DNA of 64,000 nucleotides from Lasioglossum baleicum (Eukaryota; Arthropoda; Insecta; Hymenoptera; Halictidae). The position numbers and the translations under genes are program-made. The notes under the pieces were generated by a model, which searched no databases, was not told where the DNA came from, and was given only the letters and a program-made list of their open reading frames with translations. The stretch lies in contig NC_134929.1 in NCBI RefSeq assembly GCF_051020765.1, positions 3,994,786-4,058,785 on the forward strand. The letters run 5' to 3'. Below, piece after piece: positions 1 through 8,052 of the stretch (positions are counted from its first letter, which is position 1; the number at the start of each line of letters is the position of its first letter).

Positions 1-1
1 A

Positions 2-133
2 TATGAAGGGATTAAAGAAGCTTGCTGGCTAAAATCCTTGTTGTCGAGCATAAAAATAGATATAAAGAAACCAATAACTATTTTCGAGGATAATAATGGT
101 TGCATAGCTATAGGAAATAATCCAACAGATTGA
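2..133 (+). pseudogene. Copia-type RNase H fragment
   Basis: The frame starting at base 2 reads through a stretch typical of the Copia (Ty1) RNase H region: KEACWLKSLL, then PITIFEDNNGCIAIGNNPT, where Copia polyproteins place the second catalytic acidic residue in the EDN context. It ends at a TGA (131-133) just before the foldback element at 142. About 43 codons are visible and the left side is cut by the window edge, so this is a decayed piece of pol and not a gene. The motif match is seen in the sequence; the family assignment is from known Copia alignments. Confidence 0.72.
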
Positions 134-141
134 TAATTAAA

Positions 142-474
142 TATATCTCGGAAACTATGCGTCCTAACGATAAGGCCATTCTATACAAAACTAAAGCTTA
201 CGAAATGTGCCATAAGATTGACTCCATTCAGTTTTTCGCTATCTCGCATAATTTCCGAGATATCCGCGCTCAAAGTTCACTAATCGTGAAAAAGAAGAGC
301 CTTATTTGACTATAGCTAACTTTTCAGCACAATTAGTTAACTTTGAGCGCGGATATCTCGGAAACTATGCGAGATAGCGAAAAACTGAATCGAATCAATG
401 TTGTGGCACATTTCGTCAGCTTTAATTTTTTATAGAATGGTCTTATCGCTAGGACGCATAGTTTCCGAGATATA
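142..474. mobile_element. Foldback MITE with 142-bp inverted arms
   Basis: Bases 142-283 are matched in reverse complement by 333-474 with scattered mismatches, leaving a 49-nt loop (284-332). Each arm is itself semi-repetitive: the motif TCTCGGAAACTATGCG occurs near both the outer and inner end. There is no coding capacity. It is best described as a non-autonomous foldback or MITE. The target duplication is not clear. Confidence 0.85.
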
Positions 475-972
475 AGCGGAAAACCAAAAAAAGGGACCTT
501 CTACGTGCCCCTGCACCCCGCTCACCACCAAGGAGTAGGGACTTTTAATATGTTTACCTCTCCTAACTAGTCCCAACGAAAACCCAAAGTTAAAAATTGT
601 ATTCCTTCCATTTCCCTCTACAACTTTTCGTTGACTGGACTAATACAGAAAGAAAGTATATTTGAGATACAAATGTTTATTCTATATGTTTTTTTTAAGG
701 TATTACAATGAAGTATGAAGAAATAATAATATTATATATTAACTATTTTTTAAGAATCGATATTTGATTCATCTGAAGATTAACAACTTTCGCATATTAT
801 ATTTTAAAAATTGAAAATGTCAATATATGATTTCTTCTCTATTACAATCATTAAGGGAAGAAATAATATTCAATTTAGTTTCCATTTCTTGCAATCGATG
901 TAGACAATTTATATGTAGACAGTTATAGGTTTTGCGATGCGTCGGTCTGCCGTGTCAGCCATTTTGAAATTG
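475..972. other. A+T-rich spacer, nothing recognised
   Basis: No open frame with recognisable content, no repeat shared with the rest of the window and no RNA gene was seen. It is probably older decayed transposon or intergenic sequence. Confidence 0.5.
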
Positions 973-1469
973 CACTGTCCAACAAATTTCAACTTTTTTT
1001 ATGATTTCAATATACTGTTGGGTCCTTCTTATAGAGTTTTTTGCGCTGATTCCGAATCTGTCCTTAATTTTGCTCCTATACGCACAGTTTTTGAAAAACA
1101 TGGCTTTGAAAAAAAACATATTTTTCAACTTTAAACAAATATTGTGATGTTATTACAAAAGATATTGAATTGTTCTTTACAGCAAAAGATTCTGTAGACT
1201 TTCCCGAATACAATGATATCCAATATTAATACATTATAGTCGTTTAAACATGTTTAAACAATGATTAAAGAAGGAGGGACGCCACTTTTGCACCAATTTT
1301 TGAGGATATTTTTCAATTTATCTCAAAAAATTAGGGTCCAGCGGAAAATCGAACTATACCACGCGATAGAGCAGACTTTTATCTTGAGAAATCACCCTAT
1401 CAAGTATGTAACGTCGACGTTTTTTTCGAATCAGAAAGTAAAATATCTTCGCCCGACATGAGTTGTCAC
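973..1469 (+). repeat. Single arm of the CACTGTCCAAC foldback family (TE-Z relative)
   Basis: This stretch begins CACTGTCCAACA and aligns along its whole length with the left arm of TE-Z (13756-14095 plus 58333-58464) and, inverted, with its right arm (58521-59029). It shares the TTTAAACATGTTTAAACA block and ends in CGACATGAGTTG. Only one arm is present; the hAT begins directly after it. Divergence from the TE-Z arms is visible (several percent), so it is an independent older copy. Confidence 0.8.
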
Positions 1470-1821
1470 TAGAGATGGCGTTCAAAATCAATCACGGTGA
1501 TTTATCACAGTGATCGCAGAATCACGATCACGCTCGTGATTGTTTCACGATCACGACTGTGATTCTAACTTTTTTATCCCGAGTCATAGTACTTCGTCAT
1601 CTTTGTGTTAAAAAATGGTATTATTGTTACGGATGACGAACAGGTGTTCAATATCATCTCTGGCAGGAACCGTCCTAGATAAACGAACAGAGTTTTTCCC
1701 TAGATAAATCTACATAATTGTTTAGGTTAGTTTAGGGCCCAAACGTACGCACGACCAACTGGTCGTTGACAAAATACGAATGTTCACTTGAAGGGTACTG
1801 ACAAGTACCACCCGTCATTGC

Positions 1822-1838
1822 AGGGCTATATAAGCCCT
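1822..1838 (+). promoter_or_regulatory. Core promoter (TATA box) of the errantivirus-like LTR
   Basis: The sequence AGGGCTATATAAGCCCT places a TATA box in the loop of a perfect 6-bp palindrome. Transcription is expected to start about 30 nt downstream. The same site is present in the 3' LTR near 8250-8266. Confidence 0.6.
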
Positions 1839-2316
1839 TACATTTCTACTCTCGTGGGCTAGTACTGTCGTAATCACGAATAGTGTCGCGTCGTGCTGCA
1901 TCTCGGAAGTCAACTACCAGTGAGATCGGACGTTCGTTCCTTTTGAATCAAAGTTTAACCGTACAGATTCCGCGAGTTCGGTCTAAAATCTGTTAGGCAG
2001 TGACAAGGTTGCTCCGAGTCCCCCGCATTGCCAGTGCGTCAACACCGTGCGTCTTAGCTTAGGTAATATCACCTTTCAATTTCTTTTCTATTCTAAATTC
2101 AGTTCATTCGCGACACAAATACACTTGTAGAACGAAACTCTATAGTAAGAATATATTTGTCTTCTTTGATAATTAACTCAAATTCATTAAACCCATAATT
2201 ATCGTCCAATATCCTAACCAAGTAATTGAACGTCCCCACACAATACAATCTTACCGCTCGGATTGTATCAATTAAATTATACTAGTTACGAGGCTTACTA
2301 ATTATCCTAGCAATTC

Positions 2317-2594
2317 CCTGATTAACCATCAGGTTCTTTCGCGACATTCCAATTGTCCGAACAGAGATTTATCCAACCTAGCGGCTCCCCAGTTTTGCAT
2401 TGGGTTCGTCCGCATCCTAACAGCTCCCTGATTTCGCATCAGGTTCGTCTGTGCTATTATACAACCTCCTAGCAGCTCCCCGGTTTTGCATCGGGTTCGT
2501 CTGCGTTTGACTCCATTCCTAGAGGCTCCCTGACTTCGCGTCAGGTTCGTCCTCGCTGTCAATAATCCTAGCGGCTCCCCAATTTCGCATTGGG
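2317..2594 (+). repeat. Array of six covarying hairpins in the LTR
   Basis: Six units, each a 6-bp stem around a 5-nt loop, lie at 2317-2333, 2388-2404, 2427-2443, 2479-2495, 2529-2545 and 2578-2594. Stems are CCTGAT/ATCAGG, CCCAGT/ATTGGG, CCTGAT/ATCAGG, CCCGGT/ATCGGG, CCTGAC/GTCAGG and CCCAAT/ATTGGG. Five loops are TTCGC or TTTGC (the first is TAACC), and a GGTTCGTC-like sequence follows most units. Both sides of the stems change together, including G-U-compatible pairs, which is the signature of a conserved RNA (or cruciform) structure. The array recurs in the 3' LTR (about 8745-9022). Confidence 0.85.
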
Positions 2595-2695
2595 TTCGTC
2601 CGCGTTCCTTAACTAACAAATTTATATCATATTCCTAGGGTAATAACCCTTCGCCGGCCACTCGTGCTACTCGCGGCCCTGGCTCGTAACAGAAC

Positions 2696-2713
2696 TGGTG
2701 ACAGCGGTGGGAT
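2696..2713 (+). other. Primer-binding site (tRNA-Ser-like)
   Basis: TGGTGACAGCGGTGGGAT starts four bases after the LTR, opens with the TGG required to pair with a tRNA CCA end, and resembles the serine-tRNA primer sites of 17.6/297-type errantiviruses at about 12 of 18 positions. The tRNA identity is an inference. Confidence 0.55.
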
Positions 2714-2789
2714 CTGTTCAATTATTTTAGGATCACTTTAATTTTGGGTTTACTACGTTAAATTACTCGTAGCTGAGTATTGACAATAT

Positions 2790-2948
2790 ACTAGTTTTCC
2801 TAGTTACGTCTCAATATTATTAGCAATATACTAGTTTTCGCTAGTCACGCTTTTATACCAATGATATACTAGTTTTCCTAGTTAAAAGGTTTCGATATAC
2901 TAGTTTTCCTAGTTGAAAGGTTTCGGTAATATACTAGTTTTCTCTAGT
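2790..2948 (+). repeat. Five ACTAG-CTAGT hairpins in the gag leader
   Basis: Units at 2790-2804, 2830-2845, 2868-2882, 2899-2913 and 2933-2948 all read ACTAG, a TTTTC-type loop of 5-6 nt, then CTAGT, each preceded by a (G/A)ATAT or AATAT. They fill the space between the primer site and the gag ATG (2963). The position matches that of packaging signals in retroviruses and of the Su(Hw) insulator repeats in Drosophila gypsy; which, if either, applies is unknown. Confidence 0.85.
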
Positions 2949-2962
2949 TACATTCTTTAAAA

Positions 2963-4183
2963 ATGCCGAATTCAGCTGCAAATACTTCTTCCGTTGACAT
3001 AATGAACTTGACGGTTTCACTTGCAAATTCTATGTCGCTGTTGACGCAAAAGACATGCTTACAGAATATTACTTCGACAATTCCGACCTTTAACGGGGAA
3101 GACCCCTCTTTGATTCGTTTCGCGCAAACTTTAGAGGACGGGTTAACTTTGATTCCGGAGGGTACGGAAACCGAGTATCTGGCAATTGTTCTTACTAAGC
3201 TCGTCGGGCCAGCACGTAGATGCACATTAGAGCACAAGTTTACTACCGTAAAAGCGTTAATTCAACATTTGAAGAAACGGTTCGCTCCCGGCAAGAGCCT
3301 ATCATATTATCAAGTGGAAATCGCGAAACTACATATTCGCGAAGGAGAAAGCCTACGACAATACATCGATAGGACAAGCCACTTGGTCTACTGTACGCGC
3401 GGAGCCATGAGGGAAAAATACGAGGCACATGCTGAAGGATTTATCAAATTGATGGAAAAGGACGTCATTGAAAACTTCATCGATGGATTACCGGATCGGA
3501 TTTCCCTGAAGGTGTCGGCTATCTTGAAGGATATAAAAAATCTGGAGGATGCTTACGACGCCGTGCTACAGATAGATAAAAGATTAAGGAATCGACGACA
3601 GTCGCCTCGGAGTGAATCACCATCAAGGTGGTCCCGCCGAGATTCATATGACCAGGACTCTCGCTACCGCGATCGTGAAGTGTCATATCCCTTATCTCCA
3701 AGCAAATATGACCGACACAGGGATCAACGCACGAGACCATCTGGTTTTGAGGAGGAAAGAGAAGGACGAGCGTCTGCCTGGACCTTGCGTCACAGGAGCC
3801 CCCCCGGTTCCCCCTCCAACCGTTCGGATTCGTCAATTGTGAGAGACGGAGAGAAACGGTATACAATTTTTAAAAATTCCGATAGGAATCGCATGTCAAA
3901 ATCGTATTGTTGGCATTGCGGAACATCCGGACACGATGGAAAATTCTGCAAGAATCGACCGCGTAGTCCGCGATTCCAAAGAGATTCGCGAGATTCGTCC
4001 GTGGAATCGAACAAATCTTTAAACTTCGATCGCGCTCACCGTACAGGCGACACGATGAGCGAAAACAAAGAAGTTCGCCAAAGAACTGTCCGCTTCGAGG
4101 AAAAACCCTCATCAAGGAAGCTCCAGCACCACGAATCAAAATCAAAATCCCAGAACTGGAATCAGGCACGGGAGAATTTCTAA
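2963..4183 (+). CDS. gag: Gag of the errantivirus-like element
   Basis: A 406-aa ORF beginning at an ATG 15 nt after the last leader hairpin. Residues about 40-210 look like the capsid region of Gypsy-class Gag (FNGEDPSLIRFAQTLEDGL, then LIQHLKKRFAPGKSLSYYQ and an LRQYIDR segment). Residues 215-300 are rich in R, S, D and P, as expected for a nucleocapsid spacer. A zinc knuckle of CX2CX4HX4C form (C316, C319, H324, C329) follows. Gag packages the element RNA into virus-like particles. The protease frame overlaps its end in the -1 frame, so Pro was presumably made by frameshifting, although I could not find a convincing slippery heptamer. The ORF has no internal stops. Confidence 0.88.
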   Translation: MPNSAANTSSVDIMNLTVSLANSMSLLTQKTCLQNITSTIPTFNGEDPSLIRFAQTLEDGLTLIPEGTETEYLAIVLTKLVGPARRCTLEHKFTTVKALIQHLKKRFAPGKSLSYYQVEIAKLHIREGESLRQYIDRTSHLVYCTRGAMREKYEAHAEGFIKLMEKDVIENFIDGLPDRISLKVSAILKDIKNLEDAYDAVLQIDKRLRNRRQSPRSESPSRWSRRDSYDQDSRYRDREVSYPLSPSKYDRHRDQRTRPSGFEEEREGRASAWTLRHRSPPGSPSNRSDSSIVRDGEKRYTIFKNSDRNRMSKSYCWHCGTSGHDGKFCKNRPRSPRFQRDSRDSSVESNKSLNFDRAHRTGDTMSENKEVRQRTVRFEEKPSSRKLQHHESKSKSQNWNQARENF

Positions 4184-4770
4184 TTGATGGTGGAGCATCC
4201 GTAAATTTAGTAGTTCTTGACGTTTTAGGAGAAGGAGCAGAAATTGTTTCACGCGAAGAAATTGAAATAACTGGTCTTACTACAAATCCAATTCGCACTC
4301 TAGGAACTACGATACTTCACATACACGAAGCTCCTGCGTTTTTCTACGTAGTGAAGCGCCTTGCAATAGAAGCAGATGGACTTATAGGAAGCCCATTTTT
4401 AAAACAGGAAGAAGCAGAAATTTCTTATTACCATGGGACACTGGTATTAAAAAATAAGCCCATCAGGCCTATTCGATTTTCAAATTACCAGCAGGACTCA
4501 GATGTACGGACCAAACATCGCATCGATGCCCGAACATCTCAACAGATTGCCATAAGAATAGCTAATCCAAGGATAAAAGAAGGCTATTTACCACGCATAA
4601 AAACACACAAACAACTCTACATAGGAGAAGCCGCCGTCCTGAACGACGGAGGAAAATGTCATGTTATGGCAACCAACACTAGCGAGGAAGCCATAGACGT
4701 AGAAATAGAGCCACAAATCGTGGAACCTTACGACATTTTGAGCACATCAGATGAAGATATTTATTCAGAG
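4081..4770 (+). pseudogene. Protease and pre-RT remnant of pol
   Basis: Read in the -1 frame relative to gag, this stretch gives a retropepsin-like region with LIDGGASVNLV (DGG at about 4186-4194) and the second conserved block GLIGSPFL. A pre-RT segment follows that is typical of Gypsy-class polyproteins (IKEGYLPRI, then NTSEEAIDVEIEPQIVEPYD). After about 4740 the expected reverse transcriptase does not appear; the frame instead runs straight into the env signal peptide. The catalytic triplet is D-G-G and not D-T/S-G, either a lineage variant or a mutation. About 2.5-3 kb of pol is absent. Confidence 0.8.
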
Positions 4771-4782
4771 CCGAAGACGAGA

Positions 4783-6657
4783 ATGATTCTTTTTTATCTG
4801 CTCCTGCTGCCGCTGACAACGAGCCAACCCCACAAGGAAAATGATTCAACAATAGAAAAAGTACAGGAGGAAACCGGATTATTTTTCGAGAAGCTGTCGG
4901 ACCTGAGAACCTATCAAACCCAGTGGCGCCTGGTAACTTCGCTCGATGTTAACAAATATCTTCAACACGCACCACCGGTACAACAACTTATTTCAATGCT
5001 CAATCAACTTTGCAAAAGACACGAGGCAACAAAATGTCTCAATGAAGGCCTGGGACCCCGACTGATCAAGAAAGAAGAAAACACACGTTATTATCGGAAT
5101 TTAATTCGATCCACCATAGGTGACCACCCATACTTAAAGGTAAAATCGCCTCGACGTAGTGCACCGTTTGGATTCATGGGTACGGTCAGCAATATTTTAT
5201 TTGGAACTTTAACTCAAGAGGATGCAGATTATTACAATCAGGAATTAAACAAAATATACAAGAATCAACAGGAGATCACAGAAGTAATAGCAAGACAAAC
5301 CCATATCATCAAGGGTGAGTTCTCGACAGTACATACAAGGTTGTTAAATTTAACCAAAGGAATGTCTGAGCTTATGAAAGCAGTTTCCGAACATTCTCAA
5401 CAATTACATGAAACCCAGTCAGAAATAGACAAGCTACGTTTCGAGGGTGGTATAAGGGAAGCACTATTTGAAATTGAAAAGGGTCTAGACGATTATAGTA
5501 CTAATTTACTATTGTTAATAGATGCAATACTTTTAGCAAAACAAGGGATCCTCCATCCGGCGATTTTCTCGCCCCAACAATTATTGAATTCAGCTTTAAA
5601 AATTAGGCAAACCTCTTCCCATGAATTCCCTTTCTCACCTGAGGAATTGTTGACAGAACAGCTTGAAAGGATTACTAAGCTGAACATAATTTTCACTGGA
5701 GGCAGGATAGTTTTTGAGCTTACCGTACCACTATTAGATCACCAGGTATTTAGTTTTTACAAAATCTATCCCTGTCCGTCCGCCCAACGTCTTGGATCGA
5801 AAACAGTGACATCGTACATCCAACCACGATTCACGTACATCGCAGTATCATCTGATGAACAACAGTATTTCCTACCTACCGAGGATTATCTAAGGACTTG
5901 CCGTCATCATCATAAACAGCTATTGGGACCAGTTACACTACCTGTGTACCAAACGAATCAACATGCCACCTGTGAAACCACTCTACTGTTGAACCCCGGC
6001 ACAATAGACTGGAATACATGCAATATTAAGGTCACCGGGCACTTGGAACCATATTGGCGAGCTCTAAACGCACCCGCTGCATGGTTATATTTTATGCCTG
6101 AAGAAAAGAAGGCACAGATTTATTGCAAAGAAAAAAAGGCGACAGTAAAGACTTTCTACAAAACGGGAATTCTCAAATTGGAAGCAGGCTGTCAGACCAC
6201 GATCAACTCCATGCAATTGAGGGCACTGGATATAGTAAAAACTTCGGAAAACATAGTATATTACCCTGCCGCGTCATACAATTTGTCGCTTTTACTACCT
6301 GAGATATCGGAACATCACATGAAGATAATAGAGTTAAATCCGCCGAGTAAGGAACACTTCATCAACCATTGGGATCAGCTTCCAGCGGCTATATCTCTTG
6401 GCGAGATAGAAAAACAGGTAAAGGGCATTACGACCCATAGAGAATTGATCAGACATCAACAAATTTCAACATTTTCCTCCGTGGGAATAATAGTAGCATT
6501 TCTAATCTTAGTTGGAATGTTTATTTTAAAATTCAAACTCTTCCGAAAATGCAACGTGCGCCGTGATAGCGTAGAACAGACGGAAGCAAATATTATTGAA
6601 CCATCGGAGGCGGGCGTACAGTCCCCAAACATGAAGCCTTCCGCCTCAATCTTCTAA
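4783..6657 (+). CDS. env: Envelope glycoprotein, baculovirus-F-like (errantivirus Env)
   Basis: The frame is continuous with the protease remnant (open from at least 4351), but the natural start is the ATG at 4783, which opens a hydrophobic signal peptide (MILFYLLLLPLTTSQ). The 624-aa product has a basic site, KSPRR, near 5140-5154, followed at once by a fusion-peptide-like segment, FGFMGTVSNILFGTL. It then has a long heptad-rich region, a cysteine-containing ectodomain and a transmembrane helix near 6475-6545 (GIIVAFLILVGMFIL), ending in a basic cytoplasmic tail. This order is that of group II baculovirus F proteins and insect errantivirus Env, which mediate membrane fusion. In relatives Env is made from a spliced subgenomic RNA. 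The ORF is intact in this copy. No function is demonstrated. Confidence 0.88.
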   Translation: MILFYLLLLPLTTSQPHKENDSTIEKVQEETGLFFEKLSDLRTYQTQWRLVTSLDVNKYLQHAPPVQQLISMLNQLCKRHEATKCLNEGLGPRLIKKEENTRYYRNLIRSTIGDHPYLKVKSPRRSAPFGFMGTVSNILFGTLTQEDADYYNQELNKIYKNQQEITEVIARQTHIIKGEFSTVHTRLLNLTKGMSELMKAVSEHSQQLHETQSEIDKLRFEGGIREALFEIEKGLDDYSTNLLLLIDAILLAKQGILHPAIFSPQQLLNSALKIRQTSSHEFPFSPEELLTEQLERITKLNIIFTGGRIVFELTVPLLDHQVFSFYKIYPCPSAQRLGSKTVTSYIQPRFTYIAVSSDEQQYFLPTEDYLRTCRHHHKQLLGPVTLPVYQTNQHATCETTLLLNPGTIDWNTCNIKVTGHLEPYWRALNAPAAWLYFMPEEKKAQIYCKEKKATVKTFYKTGILKLEAGCQTTINSMQLRALDIVKTSENIVYYPAASYNLSLLLPEISEHHMKIIELNPPSKEHFINHWDQLPAAISLGEIEKQVKGITTHRELIRHQQISTFSSVGIIVAFLILVGMFILKFKLFRKCNVRRDSVEQTEANIIEPSEAGVQSPNMKPSASIF

Positions 6658-6770
6658 GGAGCAGGATTACCCCCACCCCCTCAGCGGTGCCACACATCTG
6701 GAGAGATAAGGATCCCAGTTCCTATAAAGGCAGAGCACCGATTTTTCCGAAAATCACAGTTACAGCATCC

Positions 6771-7241
6771 ATGCAGAGAGACGCATCATCACCACCAGAA
6801 TTGTCTAAGGGAGGACGCAGTGTTGCTGTACAGGCAGGACAAATTGGGTGCTCTGGAAAGGAAAATAGGCCAGAACAAATCATCATCCCTCGACCTTATC
6901 AACCAGCGAAGGGAGGAAAAGTTGTGAAGGGCAGGGCAACTTCAACGAGAAGGCTGGTGCCGATCAAAGTCGACAGGTCGAAGGCAGCAATCGGTTTCGC
7001 AGCCGGTTCACGACAGGAAGGACGCTGCCGAATACGAAGCGACAGAATCTTGGTGAAGCCGATTCGTTACGTTTTACGAGCAGCGCCGACCCTTGCTGTA
7101 CCTGTCACTCTTCTGTGGAGGCTGAGGTCTTTCACTAAGATACCTCACCTTCCGCAGCTGGACCAGATTTGCATCGAGGATCCGCGATACAAGCGGTATT
7201 GCGAAGTGCGGAAGAATCTTCTCCTGGACGACTTCTATTAG
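6771..7241 (+). CDS. Unknown basic accessory ORF between env and the Tudor ORF
   Basis: The frame is open from about 6687, with the first ATG at 6771 giving 156 aa. The product is rich in K and R and low in acidic residues. Its first half looks disordered (SSPPELSKGG, IIIPRPYQPAKGGK); a more ordered C-terminal part contains a hydrophobic stretch (APTLAVPVTLLW) and ends LLLDDFY. I recognise no domain. It starts about 115 nt after the env stop and ends 36 nt before the Tudor ATG, in a different frame from the Tudor ORF. It could be a separate accessory protein, or the N-terminal part of a Tudor protein joined by splicing or frameshifting. Coding status is likely but unproven. Confidence 0.5.
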   Translation: MQRDASSPPELSKGGRSVAVQAGQIGCSGKENRPEQIIIPRPYQPAKGGKVVKGRATSTRRLVPIKVDRSKAAIGFAAGSRQEGRCRIRSDRILVKPIRYVLRAAPTLAVPVTLLWRLRSFTKIPHLPQLDQICIEDPRYKRYCEVRKNLLLDDFY

Positions 7242-7276
7242 CCTCACGCCTGTGACGATTGCTGCCTGCAAGCAAA

Positions 7277-7858
7277 ATGAGGCCCTGTGAAGTGACCGCG
7301 CCGTTTCAATGTGTTGTTCGTGAGATCGAGGACCAGACGACTGCCTGGATCACCGCGAGGAACCATTCGGAGGAGGTGAAGACGTTTTTTAGAGCCTTCA
7401 GTAGCCACATGGAAGCGCGCAATCACCTGTGCGTGCCTATGTTGACCGCTATCAGGCCGGGACTCCTAACAGCGGTACGGGAAGGATCCTGTTGGTTCCG
7501 GGGCGAGATAACCGAGGTGCGAGCAGGAATTGTCACAGTTTTCCTGGGAGATTGCGGCACAAAAGTGGATCGAGAGATCAGCCAGATCTGGATCCTGCCG
7601 CCGCGCTTTCGGGCCCAACCTTGGCAGGCGATCCGATTGGTACTCGAGGGCATCCGCCCACGTAACAGCCGCCCCATCAGCAAAATAATTGCTATTGCGA
7701 AACACGTGATGGAGTACAGGAGCGGGACCGTCACCAAAATAAGAACACGAGAGGATGGCCACATCGAGGGGCGCCTCCTCCTTGACAGGCTTCCGAACCA
7801 GTCACCATACGACGTGGCTGAAGGATGGCTACAACTGGGCTACGCTGTGCCAATTTGA
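7277..7858 (+). CDS. Tudor-domain protein encoded by the LTR element
   Basis: A 193-aa ORF from the ATG at 7277, filling the space where retroviral accessory genes sit, between env and the 3' LTR. Residues 8-50 resemble the first strands and linker helix of an extended Tudor (SN-like) domain. Residues 58-115 are the Tudor barrel, with GLLTAVREGSCWFRGEI (W73, F74, R75), then FLGDCGTK (D92) in place of the usual DYGN, then WILPPRF. Residues 116-190 fit the second SN-like half, ending AEGWLQLGYA. The length equals one complete extended Tudor module. In animals such modules bind symmetrically dimethylated arginine on PIWI proteins and organise piRNA granules. Here the tyrosine and asparagine of DYGN are C and T, so ligand binding may be altered. 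Origin by capture of a host gene is inferred. Confidence 0.85.
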   Translation: MRPCEVTAPFQCVVREIEDQTTAWITARNHSEEVKTFFRAFSSHMEARNHLCVPMLTAIRPGLLTAVREGSCWFRGEITEVRAGIVTVFLGDCGTKVDREISQIWILPPRFRAQPWQAIRLVLEGIRPRNSRPISKIIAIAKHVMEYRSGTVTKIRTREDGHIEGRLLLDRLPNQSPYDVAEGWLQLGYAVPI

Positions 7859-8041
7859 GTCGTCTCCTAGCAATAAGTACACTCACACACCTACACTACA
7901 CTCGTCAATTTTTTTTTTCTCTCTCTTTTTCATTTTTTTTAATCTCTCCACTTTTGTTTTTTCTTTTTTCTTAAAGTCTATTGTATCTAGGACGTTTCCT
8001 TCCTGATGAGAAAGCATCACGGGAACCGCGATGTTTCTTCT
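7859..8041 (+). other. 3' non-coding part of the errantivirus-like element
   Basis: A pyrimidine-rich, T-run-rich spacer between the Tudor stop codon and the polypurine tract; no ORF was seen. Confidence 0.5.
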
Positions 8042-8052
8042 TGGTGGGGAGA
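8042..8052 (+). other. Polypurine tract of the errantivirus-like element
   Basis: A purine-rich stretch (GGTGGGGAGA core) lies directly against the TGTTACGG start of the 3' LTR, the position required for plus-strand priming. Two pyrimidines make it a short tract. Confidence 0.7.

Larger units (their letters stand above)
1625..2691 (+). repeat. 5' LTR of the errantivirus-like element
   Basis: It has a TG...CA structure with the terminal inverted repeat TGTTAC/GTAACA and is near-identical to 8053-9119; noticed differences are at the CTTTTC/CTTTCC and GCTACTC/GCTGCTC positions. It contains a TATA box inside a short palindrome (1822-1838) and a six-hairpin array (2317-2594). The leader downstream of the TATA box is therefore unusually long, over 800 nt. 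Confidence 0.93.

Noticed and set aside
2329..2619. Antisense 96-codon frame across the LTR hairpin array (also 8757-9047)
   Set aside because: Repeats of the hairpin unit create it; no protein features, and the hairpin explanation fits better.
4081..4183. A slippery site for gag to protease frameshifting in the errantivirus-like element
   Set aside because: The A-run GAGGAAAAACCC does not satisfy X XXY YYZ in the gag phase; the mechanism is left open.
6687..6770. N-terminal extension of the accessory ORF
   Set aside because: The frame is open from a GTG at 6687, but eukaryotic initiation at GTG is unlikely; the ATG at 6771 was used unless splicing adds upstream sequence.
7241..7277. Programmed frameshift joining the accessory ORF to the Tudor ORF
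   Set aside because: No slippery heptamer is evident at the boundary, and the Tudor ORF has its own ATG at a sensible place.
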